Assembly: GCA_947172415.1 (NCBI GenBank)
Contig: OX359189.1
Location: forward strand, 4,478,501-4,542,500
Source: Chondrosia reniformis
Lineage: Eukaryota > Porifera > Demospongiae > Chondrillida > Chondrillidae
Reading direction: 5' to 3'
DNA: 64,000 nt
How positions within the stretch are numbered: the first letter of the stretch is position 1; each line of letters begins with the position of its first letter. A program made the translations under genes and the position numbers. The notes beneath the pieces are model-generated. The model ran no database searches and was not told where the DNA came from. It saw only the letters and a list, made by a program, of their open reading frames with translations. This document shows positions 34,096 through 47,900 of this stretch, in pieces.

Positions 34096-35860
34096 ACATA
34101 ATTTTTCCAAATATATCCCTTAATATAACCTATAGTCTTAGCCCCATTTTATGGCTAATATATCCCCCTTTTTTTCCTTAATATATCCAATTATTTAAAA
34201 ATATTGCCTATTATAACCCATAATTCATCCCATAGTTTTACCCAATATGCTCCTCATTTTTAATCAAATAAATCCCATAGCTTTCGACAAATGTATCCCC
34301 TAGAGTATCCCATAATTTTTTCCCTGTATATCCCATAATTTTGCCTAAGAAATCCCTTAGTTTTTGCCTAATATATCCAATGGACAAGTATATCCCATAA
34401 TTTTGGCAAATATATCCCATATTTTTACTAAAAAATCCCATAATTATTACCAAATATATCCCATAGTTTAACTTAAACTTTAGGCCAAAATATCCCATAG
34501 TGTTGCAAATATATCCCATAACTTGTTCCAAATATATCCCACAATTTTGCCGAAAATATCTCTCAGTTTTTGCTTAATATATCCCACTATTTAAAAATAT
34601 TGCCAATTATATCCCAAAATATATCCCATAATTTTACCTAATATACCCCTGATTTTTTGTCAAATATATCCCACAGTTTTTGCCGAATATATCCCATAAA
34701 ATAACCTATAGTCTTAGCCCAATATATCCCATAGCTTTTGCCCAATTTATCTCATTTTTTATAAATGTATCCCACAATCTTTGCCAAATATATCCCATAA
34801 TATAACCTATAGTCTTAGCCCAAGAACTCCCATAGTTTTTGCCAAATGTATCCCATAGTTTAGCCCAAAATATCCCAAAGTTCTTTGGAATATATTCCAT
34901 TGTTTTTGCAAATATATCCCTTACTTTTTGGCGAATACATCTCACAAAATTATCTACAGTCTTAGACCAATATATCACATAGTTTTTCCAATTATATCCC
35001 CAATTTTTCCAAATATAACCCATAATTTTAGCCAAATATATCCCATACTTTAACTTAGAGTCTTAGCCCAATATATCCCAAAGTTTTTGCCCAAAACATC
35101 CCATAGTTTTTTCCGAACATATCCCATTATTTTTTAAAATAATTTTTGCCAAATATATCCAACAATTTTTAACCAATATATCCCATAATATATCCCATAA
35201 TGTTTGCCCAAAATATCCCATAGTTTTTGCCGAATATATAACAAAATAACCTAAAGTCTTAGCCCAATATAACCCATAGTTTTTCTAATATATCCTTCAA
35301 TTTTTGCTTCACATATCCAATTATTTAAAAATTTGTCAATTATATCCCATATATATCCCATAGATTTACCCAAAATACCCCTTAGTTTTTGTCTAATATA
35401 TCCCATAGCTTTTAAAAATATATCCCATAGTATATCCCATAATTTTTGTCCTATATTATCCCATAATTTTGCCTAAGACATTCCTTAGTTTTTGCTTAAT
35501 ATATCCAAATTTCCAAATATATCCCATAGTTTTTGCAAATATATCCCATAATTTTTGCCGAATATATCCCAAAATTTTGATTAAGTTGTTGCTTAATATA
35601 TCCAATTAGTTCAAATTATTGCCAATTATATCCCATAATATATCCCATAATTTTACCTAATATATCCATTATTTTTTTCAAATATATCCCATACCTTTTG
35701 ACGACTATATCCCATAGTATATGCCATAATTTTTACTTTATATATCTCATAATTTTTGCTTAATATATCCAATAGATTTTAATTATCTTTGTAAAGGTTC
35801 ATCTTTCGACTATTAGAGCGTCTAGAGACGCAGTTTTTTCGATTCTTCTGTCTGCCAAAC

Positions 35861-35886
35861 GTTTCGACCCTGGGGGTCTTCTTCAG
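35861..35886 (-). ncRNA. hammerhead-ribozyme-like core, inverted copy
   Basis: Mirror of the motif at 35918-35943, with identical core and stem II. The downstream sequence differs slightly (TTTGGCAGACAG instead of TTTGGGAGACAG). Confidence 0.25.
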
Positions 35887-35917
35887 TGACTGACACCTTG
35901 AAGACCAACACCAGTCA

Positions 35918-35943
35918 CTGAAGAAGACCCCCAGGGTCGAAAC
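35918..35943 (+). ncRNA. hammerhead-ribozyme-like core (degenerate)
   Basis: The right arm reads CTGAAGA, then stem II GACCC-CCA-GGGTC, then GAAAC, close to the hammerhead core CUGANGA-stem II-GAAA. An extra A lies between the core and stem II, and I find no clear stem III/UH cleavage site in the following ACGTTTGGGAGAC. It is therefore probably inactive or a look-alike. The mirror copy lies on the minus strand at 35861-35886. Confidence 0.25.
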
Positions 35944-38900
35944 GTTTGGGAGACAGAAGAATCGAAAAAATTGCGTCTCTAGACGCTCTAAAAGTCGAAA
36001 GATGAACCTTTAGAAAGAAAAGTTCGACGCAGTTAGAAGAAATCCTTATTCCATTAGATTTTAATTAATATATCCAATGGACTTGTATATCCCATAGTTT
36101 TGCCAAATATGTCCAACAATTTTAAATCAGTTTTTTCCAAAAATATATATAATAATTTTTGCCCAATATATCCCATATTCTTTTCCAAATAAATCCCATA
36201 ATTTTTGACAAATATATCATATATTTTTTCAATTTTATCCAATAATTTTTACAAATATAGCCCATAATATAACCTCTAATCTTAGCCCAATATATCACAT
36301 AGTTTTTGCCCACGAAATCCCATATTCTTTCTGAATAAATCCCTTAGTTTTACAAATATATCCGCTTCGTTTTGTGTTAAATATATCCCATTGTATATCA
36401 CATAATTTTTACCTTTTATATCTCATAATTTTGCCTAATACATTCCTTAGTTTTTGCTTTATATATCCAATGGACCACTATATCGCAGTTTTAACAAATA
36501 TATCCAACAATTTTTAACCAATATATCCCATAATATATCCTAAACTTTTTGCCCAATATATCATGGTTTTTGCAAATATATCCCATAAAATAACCTTTAG
36601 TCTTAGCCCAATATATCCCATAGTTTTTGCCAAATATATCCCATATTTTTCAAATATATCCCATAATTTTGCCAAACATATCCCATAATATAACCTATAG
36701 TCTTAGCTCAATATATCCCATACCTTTTGCCCATAGTCTTTCTGAATAAATCCCATAGTTTTACAAATATATCCAACAATTTTAAACAAATATATCCCAT
36801 AATATAACCTATGGTCTTAGCCCCATTTTTTGGCTAATATTTTACTTTGTTTTTTCCTTAATATATCCAATTATTAAAAATATTGCCCATTATATCCCAT
36901 AATATATCCAATAGTTCTTGCTTAATATATCCTATAAAATAACCTATAGTCTTAGCACAATATATTCCATAGCTTTTGCTCAATTTATGGCATATTTTTT
37001 CCGCATATATTGTATAATGTTTGTCAAATATATCCCATAATATAACCTATAGTCTTAGCCCAATATATCCCATAGTTTCTGCCCTATTTATTCCATAGTT
37101 TTTCTGAATAAATCCCATAGTTTTACATATATATTCCTTTAGGTTTTTGTCAAATATATCCCATAGTATATCCCATAATTTTACCTTTCTATATCCCAAA
37201 ATTTTTACTAAGACATTCCTCAGTTTGGACTTACTATATCCAATGGACAAGTTTATCACATAATTTTGCAAAATATATCCAACAATTTTTAACAAATATA
37301 TCCCATAATATATTCCATAATATTTGCCCAATATATCCCATACTTTTGGCCAAATATATCCCACTATATAACCTATAGTCTTAGCCAATATATCCCATAC
37401 TTATTGCCAAGTATATCCCACATTTTTTCCAAATATATCCCATAATTTTTGTCCAATATATCCCACACTTTTGGCCGAATATGTCCCACTATATACCTAT
37501 AGTCTTAGCCCAATATATCCCAAACGTATTTTAAAGTATATCCCACAGGTTTTCCAAATATATCCTATAATTTTAGCCAAATATATCCCATACTTTAATT
37601 TATAGTTTTAGCCCAATATATCCCTAAGTTTTTGCCCAATACATCCCATAGTTTTTCCGAATATATCCTATTATTTTTGCAAATATATCCCATAATTTTT
37701 GCCAAATATATCCAATAATTTCGAAATATTGCCGATTATACCCCATAACAGATCCATTAATTTTACCCAGTATACCCCTTAGTTTTTGGCAAATATATCC
37801 AATAGTTTTTAACCAATATATCCCATAATATATCCCATAATTTTCCCTAATATATCCCTTAGTTTTATCTTAATATCTTCAATGGACCAGTATATCCCAT
37901 AATTTTTCCAAATATATCAAACAATTTTTAACCAATATATCCCATAATAAACCCCATAGATTTTGCCGAATATATAACATAAAATAACCTAAAGACTTAG
38001 CCCAATATAACCCATAGCATTTCCTAATATATCCCTCACTTTTTGCTTAACATATCCTATTATTTAAAAATTTGTCAATTATATCCCTTAAATATACCAT
38101 AGATAAACCCAAAATACCCCTTAGTTTTTGAATAATATATCCCATAGCTTTTGACAAATATATCCCATAGTATTTCCCATAATTGTTTCCCTATATATCC
38201 CATAATTTTGCCTAAGACATCCCTTAGTTTTTGCTTAATATATTCAATGGACGAGTATATCCCATAGTTTTGCCAAATATATCCCATAGTTTTTTCCGAA
38301 TACATCCCATAAAATTATCTATAGTTTTAGACCAATTGTCTCATAGTTGTTTCCAAATATATCCCCTATTTTACTAAATAAATCCCATAATTTTTGCCAA
38401 ATATATCCCATACTTTAACTTATAGTTTAGACCAAAATATCCCATAGTGTTGCAAATATATCCCATAATTTTTCCAAATATTTCCCATAATTTTTCCTAA
38501 TATATCCCTCAGTTTTTGCTTAATATATCCAATTATTTAAAAATATTGCCAATTTAATCCTATAATATATCCCATAATTTTACCCAATATACCCCTTATT
38601 TTTCAAATATATCCCATGACTTTTGACGACCATAACCCATAGTATATTCCCTAATTTTTTTCCTATATATCCCGCAATTTTGCCTAATATATCCCCTAGT
38701 TTTTGCCGAATATATCTCATAAAATAACCTATAGTCTTAGCCCAATATATCCCATAGCTTTTGCCCAATTTATTGCATATTTTTATAAATATATCCCATA
38801 ATGTTTGCCAAATATATCCCATAATACAACCTATAGTCTTATCCCAATATATCCCATAGTTGCGGCCCTATATATCCCATAATCTTTCTGAATAAATCCC

Positions 38901-41900
38901 ATACTTTTACAAATATATCCCATAGGTTTTGACTAATATATCCCATAGTATATCCCATAATATTTGCCCTGTATAACCCATAATTTTGCCTAAGACATCC
39001 CTTAGTGTTTGCAAAATATATCCAATGGACCAGTTTATCCCATAGTTTTGCAAAATATATCCAACAATCTTTAACAAATATATCCCATACTATATTCCAT
39101 AATTTTTACCCAATATATCCCATACTTTGGCCAAATATATCCCACTATATAACCTATAATCTTTGCCCAAGCTTTCCCATACTTATTGCCAAGTATATCC
39201 CACATGTTTTCCAAATATATCCCATAATTTTAGCCAAATATATCCCATACTTTAATTTATAGCTTTAGCCCAATATATCCCTAAGTTTTTGCCAATACAT
39301 CCCATAGTTTTTCCGATTTTATCCTATTATTTTTGCAAATATATCCCAAAATTTTTGCCAAATATATCAAATAATTTCGAAATATTGCCAATAATATCCT
39401 ACAATAGATCCCATAATTTTACCCAATATACCCCTTAGTTTTTGGCAAATATTTCCAATACTTTTTAACCAATATATCCCATTATTTTGCCTAATATATC
39501 CCTTAGTTTTATCTTAATATATCCAATGGACCAGTATATCCCATAATTTTGCCAAATATATCAAACAATTTTTAACCAATACTTCCCATAATAAACCCCA
39601 AAGTTTTTGCCGAATATATAACATAAAGTAACCTAAAGTCTTAGCCCAATATAACCCATAATTTTTCCTAATATATCCCTCAGTTTTTGCTTAACATATC
39701 CAATTATTTAAAAATTTGTCAATTATATCCCATAAATATCCCATAGATAAACCCAAAATATCAATTAGTTTTTGTCTAATATATCCCATAGCTTTTGACA
39801 AATATATCCCATAGTATTTCCTATAATTTTTGCCATATATAATCCCATAATTTTGCCTAAGACATCCCTTAGTTTTTGCTTAATATATTCAATGGACGAG
39901 TATATCCCATAGTTTTGCCAAATTTTCCCATAGTTTTTCCAAATACATCCCATAAAATTATCTATAGTATTACACCAAATATCCCATAGTTTTTGCCAAA
40001 TATATCACCTATTTTTACTTAATAAATCCCATAATTTTTGTCAAATATATCCCATACTTTAACTTATAGTTTAGACCAAAATATCCCATAGTGTTGCAAA
40101 TATATCCCATAATTTTTTCCAACTATATCCCATAATTATTCCTAATATATCCCTCAGTTTTTGCTTAATATATCCAATTATTTAAAAATATTGCCAATTT
40201 AATCCCCTAATATATCCCATAATTTTACCCAATATACCCCTTATTTTTTCAAATATATCCCATAACTTTTGACGACCATAACCCATAGTATATTCCCTAA
40301 TTTTTTTCCTATATATCCCGCAATTTTGCCTAATATATCCCATAGTTTTTGCCGAATATATCCCATAAAATATTCTATAGTCTTAGCCCAATATATCCCA
40401 TACCTTTTTCCCAATTTATTGCATATTTTTATAAATATATCCCATAATGTTTGCCAAATATATCACATTATATAACCTATAGTCTTAGCCCAATATATCC
40501 CATAGTTGCGGCCCTATATATCCCAGTTTTTCTGAATAAATCCCATACTTTTACAATTATATCCCATAGCTTTTGACAAATATATCCCATAGTGTATCCC
40601 ATAATGTTTGCCTTGTATATCCGATAATTTTGCCTAAGACATCCCTCAGTGTTTGCAAAATATATCCAATGGACCAGTATATCCCATGGTTTTGCCAAAT
40701 ATTTCCCTTAGCCTTTGCCGAATATATCCCATAAAAGAACCTATAGTCTTAGCCCAATATATCCCATAGTTTTTCGAATATATCCCATAGTTTTTGCAAG
40801 TATATCCCATAATGTTTGCCTTGTATATCCCACAATTTTGCCTAAGATATCCCTTAGTGTTTGCAAAATATATCCAATGGACCAGTGTATCCCATGGTTT
40901 TGCCAAATATATCCCTTAGCCTTTGCCAAATATATCCCATAAAAGAACCTATAGTCTTAGCCCAATATATCCCATAGTTTTTTGAATATATCCCATAGTT
41001 TTTGCAAGTATATCCCATAATTTTTGCCTAATATATCCCATAATTTTGCCTAATACATCCCCTGGTTTTTGCTTAATATATCTAGTGGAGCAGTATATGC
41101 CATAGTTTTGCCAAATATATCCAACAATGCTTAACCAATATATCCCATAATATAACCCATACTTTTAGCCCTCTATATCCCATAGTTTTGCCGAATACAA
41201 CTCATAAAATTATTTATAGTCTTAAACCAATATATCCCATAGTTTTTCCAAATATATGCCATAGTTTTGCTTATATTTACCATGCTTTTAACAAATATAT
41301 CCCTCAGTTTTTGCATAATAAATCCAATTATTTAAAAATATTGCCAATTATATCCCATAATATATGCAATAGTTTTACCCAATTTACACCTTAGTTTTAA
41401 GCAAATAAATCCCAGAGCTTTGTACAAATATATCCCATAATTTTTGTCCTATATATTCCATAACTTTATCTAATATAACCCATAAAAATACCTATAGTCT
41501 TAGCCCAATATAATGAAAAGTGTTCCTGATATATATCCCATATTTCTTCCAAATATAACTCATAATTTTTGCCAAGTATATCCCATAATATAATCTATTG
41601 TTTTAGCCCAATATATCCCATAGTTTTTGCACAATATAACCCACAGATTTTCCAAATATATCACCATAGGTTTTCAAACATATCCCAAAATATCACCTAT
41701 AGTCTTAGCCCAATATATCCCAAAGTTTATCCAAATATATCCCATATTTTTTCCAAATATATCCCATAATTTTTGCCTTTTATATCCCATATTTTTACCT
41801 TATACATTCCTTAGTTTTTGCTTAATATATCCAATGGACCACTATATCGCATAGTTTTGACAAATATATCCAACAATTTTTAACCAATATATCCCATAAT

Positions 41901-44900
41901 ATATCCCAAAATTTTTCCCAATATATCATAGTTTTTGCAAATATATCCCATAAAATAATCTATAGTCTTAGCCCAATATATCCCATAGTTTTTGCCAAAT
42001 GTATCCCATATTTTTTAAAATATATCCCATAATTTTCCAAATATATCCAACCATATTTAACCAATACATCCCATAATATAACCCGTAATTTTAGCCCACT
42101 ATATCCATTAGTTTTTGCCAAATACAACCCATAAAATTATTTATAGTCTTAAACCAACATATCCCATAGTTTTTGCCAATATTTAACATGATTTACGCCA
42201 AATATATCCCTTAATATAAACTATAGTCTTAGCCCAATAAATCCCATAGTTGTTGCCCAATATATCCCATAGTGTTTTCGTATATATCCCATAATGTTTG
42301 CTAAATGTATCATATAATTTAACCTATAGTCCTAGTCAAATTGTTTGGCCTAATATATCTCTCAGTTCTTCCTTAATATATCCAATTATTTATAAATATT
42401 GCCTATTATATTCCATAATATATCCAATAGTTTTACCCAAAACCACCCTTGGTTTTTGTCCGATATATCCCATAGCTTTTGACAAATAATATCCCTTAGA
42501 GTATCCCATAATTTTGGCCCAGTATATCCCATCATTTTGCCTAAGACATCCCTTAGTTTTTGCTTAATATATACAATGGACCAGTATATCCAATATATTT
42601 TGCCAAATATATCCCATAGTTTTTGCCGAATACATCCCATAATTTTACCTATAGTATTTGACCAATATATCCCATAGTTTTGCCAAATAAATTGCATACT
42701 TTAACTTATGTCTGAGCCCAATATATCCTATACTTTCACCAAATATATCCCATAGTTATTCCAAATATATCCCATAATTTTTTCAAAATACATCCCATAA
42801 TTTTTGCCAACTATATCCAATAATTTTCCTAAAACATTCCATAGTTTTGACTAATATTTCCCTCGGTTTTTGGTTAATATATCCAATAAATTAAAAATAT
42901 TGACATATATATCCCATAATATATCCCATAATTTTACACAATATACCCCTTAGTTTTTGGCACCTATATCCTATCGCTTTTAACAAATATATCCCATAGT
43001 ATTTCCCATAATTTTTGCCGTACATATCCCATAATTTTGCCTAATATATCTCTTCATTTTATCTTAATATATCCAATGGACCAGTATATCCCAGAGTTTT
43101 GCCTAATATATCCAACAATTTTTAACTTAACATATCCAATTATTTAAAGATTTGTCAATTATATCCCATAAATATCCCATATATTTAGCCAAAATACCCC
43201 TTAGTTTCTGTCTAATACATCCCATAGCTTTTGACAAATATATCCCATAGTATATCCCATAATTTTAACTCTATATATCCAATAATGTTGCATAAGACAT
43301 CACTTAGTTTTGCTTAATATATTCAATGGACCAGTATACTCCCTAGTTTTGCCAAATATATCCTATAGTTTTGACGAATATATCCCATAATTTTGCCTAA
43401 TATATCCCTCAGTTTTTGCTTAATATATCCAATTATTTAAGAATATTGCCAATTATATCCCATAATATATCCCATAATTTTACCCAATATACCCCTTATT
43501 TTTTGTCAAATATATCCCATAACTTTTGACGAATATATCCCATAGTATATCCCATAATTTTTGCCCTATATATCCCACAATTTTGCATAATATATCCCAT
43601 AGTTTTTGCCGAATACATCCCAAAAAATTATCTATACTATTAGACCATTTATTCCATAGTTTTTGCCAAATACATCCCATATTTCTAATAAATAAATCCC
43701 ATAATTTTTGCCAAATATATCCCATACTTTAACTTATAGTTTAGGCCAAAATATCCCATAGTTATGGAAATATCTCCCATAATGTTTTCCTAATATATAC
43801 CATAATTTTGCCTAATATATCCCTCAGTTTTTGCTTAATATATCCAATTATTTAAAAATATTGCCAATTATATCCCATAATAATCGATTAATATATCCAA
43901 TGGACCAGTATATCCCAAAGTTTTGCCAAATATATTCAAAAATTATATCCCATAATATTTCCCATATCATTTACCCAATTTCTCCAATTGTTTTTGCCGA
44001 ATATAACCCATAAAATTACCTATAGTCTTAGCCTAATATATTCCATAGCTTTTGCCCAATTTATCGCATAATTTTATAAATATATCCCATAATGTTTGCC
44101 AAATATATCCCATTATAAAACCTATAGTCTTTGCCAATAAATCCCATAGTTTCTCCCCTATATATCCCATAGTCTTCCTGAATAAATCCCATAGTTTTAC
44201 AAATATATCCCATAGCATTTGACAAATATATCCCATAGAATATCCCATAATTTTTGCCCTGTATATCCCCTAATTTTGCCTAAGACATCCCTTAGTTTTT
44301 GCAAAATATATCCAATGGACCAGTATATCCCATGGTCTTGCCAAATACATCCCATAGCCTTTGTCGAATGTATCCCATAAAAGAACCTATAGTCTTAGCC
44401 CAATATTTCCCATAGTTTTTCCGAATGTATCCCATAGTTTTTGCAAGTGTATCCCATAATTTTTGCCCCTATATCCTATAATTTTCCTAATACATCCCCT
44501 AGTTTTGGCTTAATATATCCAATGGAGCAGTATATCCCATAGTTTTGCCAAATATATCCAACATTGTTTAACCAATATAACCCATACTATAACTCATAAT
44601 TGTAGCCCATATATCCTATAGTTTTTGCCGAATACAACCCATAAAATTATTTATAGTCTTAAACCAATATATCCAAATTTTTTCCGAATATATCGCATAG
44701 TTTTGGTTAATATTTACCATGATTTTTGCCAATTATATCCCATAACATATGAAATAGTTTTACCCAATATACCCCTTAGTTTTTGTCAAATAAAACCCAG
44801 AACTTTGGACAAATATATCCCATAGTATATCCCATAATTTTTGTCCTATATATCCCATAATTTTATCTAATATAACCCATAAAATAACCTATAGTCTTAG

Positions 44901-47900
44901 CCCAATATAATGAAAAGTCTTTGCCAAATATATCCCATATTTCTTCCCAATATAACTCAAAATTTTCGCAAAGTATATCCCATAATACAATCTATTGTCT
45001 TAGCCCAATATATCCCATAGTTTTTGCCCAATATATCCCACAGATTTTCCGAATATATCACCATAGTTTTTCAAATATATCCCAAAATATCACCTATAGT
45101 CTTAGCCCAATATATCCCTTAGTTTTTGCAAATATATGCCTTAGAGCATCCCATAATTTTTTCCCTGTATATCCCATAATTTTGCCTAAGACATCCCTTA
45201 GTTTTTGCTTAATATATCCAATGGACCAGTATATCCAATACTTTTGCCAAATAATTCCCATAGTTTTTGCCGTATACATCCCATAACTTTATGTATAGTA
45301 TAGGACCAATATATCCCATAGTTTTTGCCAAATAAATTCCATACTTTAAATTATGGTTTTAGCCCAATATATCCTATAGTTTTTGCCAAATATATCCCAT
45401 AATTATTCCAAAAAATACCATAGCTTTTACCAAATAAATCCCTTAGTATATCCAACAATTTTTGCCCTATTTATCCCATAATTTTGCCTAATATATCCCT
45501 TATTTTTGCTTAATATATCGAATGGACCAATATATCCCATAGTTTTGCCAAATATATCCAATAATTTTTAACCAATATATCCCATAATATAACCCATGAT
45601 TTTGGCCAAATACATCCCATAAAATAACCTATAGTCTTAGCCCAATATATTCCAAAGTTTTTGCCCAATACATTCCATAGTTCTTCCCAATATATCCCAT
45701 TATTTCTGCAAATATATCCAATAATATTTGCCAAATATATCCAATAATATTTGCCAAATATATCCAATATAATAAAAATATTGCCAATTATATACCATAA
45801 TATATCCCATAATTTTACCCAATATACCCCTTATTTTATGGAAAATATATCCCATAGCTTTTAACAAATATATCCCATAGTATATCCCATAATTTTTGCC
45901 CTATATATCCCATAATCTTGCCTAATATATCCCTTAGTTTTATCTTAATATATCCCATGGACCAGTATATCCCATAGTTTTGCCAAATATATCCCAGAGT
46001 TTTTGCCAAATATATCTAATATTTTTGACTAAATAAATCCCTTAAATTTTGCCAAATATATCCCATACTTTAATGTATAGTTTAGGCCGAAATATTCCAT
46101 AGTGTTGCAAATATATCGCATAATTTTTTCCAAATATATCCCATAATTTTGCCTAATATATCACTCAGTTTTTGCTTAATTTAACCAATTATTTAAAAAT
46201 ATTGCCAATTATATATCATAAAATATGCCATAATTTTACCCAATATACCCCTTATTTTTGACAAATATATCCCATAGCTTTTGACGAATATATCCCATGG
46301 TTTATCCCTAATTTTTGCCCATATATCCCACAATTTTGCTTAATATATCCCTTAGTTTTTGATTAATATATCCAATGGACCAGTATATCCCAAATTTTTG
46401 CAAAATATATTCAACAATTTTAAACCAATATAACCCATAATATTTCCTATAATCTTTACCCAATATATCCCATAGGTTTTGCCGAATATATCCCATAAAA
46501 TAACCTATAGTCTTAGCCCAATCTATCCCATAGCTTTTCCCAATTTATCGCATATTTTTATAAATATATCCTATAATGTTTGCAAAATATATCCCATAAT
46601 ATAACCTATAGTCTTAGCCCAATATATACCATAATTTCTGCCTTATATATCCCATAGTCTTTCTGAATAAATCCCATAGTTTTACAAATATATTGCATAG
46701 CTCTTGACAAATATATCCCATAGTATATCCCATAATATTTGCCCAGTATATCCCATAATTTTGCCTCAGACATCCGTTAGTTTTTGCAAAATATATCCAA
46801 TGGACCAGTATATGCCATAGTTTTGCCAAATATATCCCATAGCCTTAGCTGAATATATCCCAAAAGAGAACATATAGTCTTAGTCCAAAATATCCCATAG
46901 TTTTACCGAATATATCCCATAGTTTAGGAGGTATATCCCATAACGTTTGCCCAATATATCCCATAATTTAACCTAATACATCCCCTGGTTTTTGCTTAAT
47001 ATATCCAATGGACCAGTATATCCCATAGTTTTGCCAACTATATCCAACAATATTTTACCAATATATCCCATAATATAACAAATAATTTTAGCCAATATAT
47101 CCATTACTGTTAGTCAAGTATATCCCATATCTTTTGACGATTATATCCCATAGTATATACCATAATTTTACTTTATATATCTCATAATTTTTGCTTAATA
47201 TGTCCCATAGATTTTAATTAATATATCAATTGGACAAGTATATCCCATAGTTTTGCCAAATATGTCCAACAATTTAAAACCAATATATCCCAAAATATAT
47301 ATAATAATTTTTGCCCAATATATCCCATATTTTTTCCAAATATATCCAATAATTTTTGACAAATATATATTTTTAAAATTATATCCAATAATTTTGACAA
47401 ATATTGCCCATAATATAACCTATTGTCTGAGCCCAATATATCCCATAGTTTTTGCCCACTATATCCCATAGTCTTTCTGAATAAATCACATAGTTTTACA
47501 AATATATCCCTTCCTTTTTAGTCAAATATATCCCATAGCATATCCCATAATTTTTGCCTTTTATATCCCATAATTTTGTCTAATACATTCCTTAGTTTTT
47601 GCTTTATACATCCAATGGACCACTGTATCGCATAGTTTTGAAAAATATATCCAACAATTTGTAACCAATATATCCCATAATATATCCCAAATGTTTTGCC
47701 CAATATATCATAGTTTTTGCGAATATATCCCATAAAATAACGTATAGTCTAAGCCCAATATATCCCATAGTTTTTCCAAATATACGTATACCATATTTTA
47801 TCAAATATTTCTCAAAATGTTGCCAAATATATCACATAATATTACCTATAGTCTTAGTCCAATATAACCCATACCTTTGCCTAATGTATCCCTCAGTTTT

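Larger units (their letters stand above)
35786..36052. mobile_element. foldback insertion, possibly a Penelope-like element end
   Basis: A 267-bp segment unrelated to the satellite, with arms of about 100 bp at 35793-35892 and 35912-36011. The arms are almost perfect inverted copies around a 19-base loop. It is flanked by near-identical 15-mers AATAGATTTTAATTA (35771-35785) and ATTAGATTTTAATTA (36053-36067). An uninterrupted form of that site (ATAGATTTTAATTAATATAT) occurs near 47209, so the 15-mer looks like a target-site duplication. Each arm carries CTGAAGA...GGGTCGAAACG, reminiscent of the hammerhead motifs in terminal repeats of Penelope-like retroelements, which often sit in inverted arrangement. 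A foldback DNA transposon is the alternative. Confidence 0.6.
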
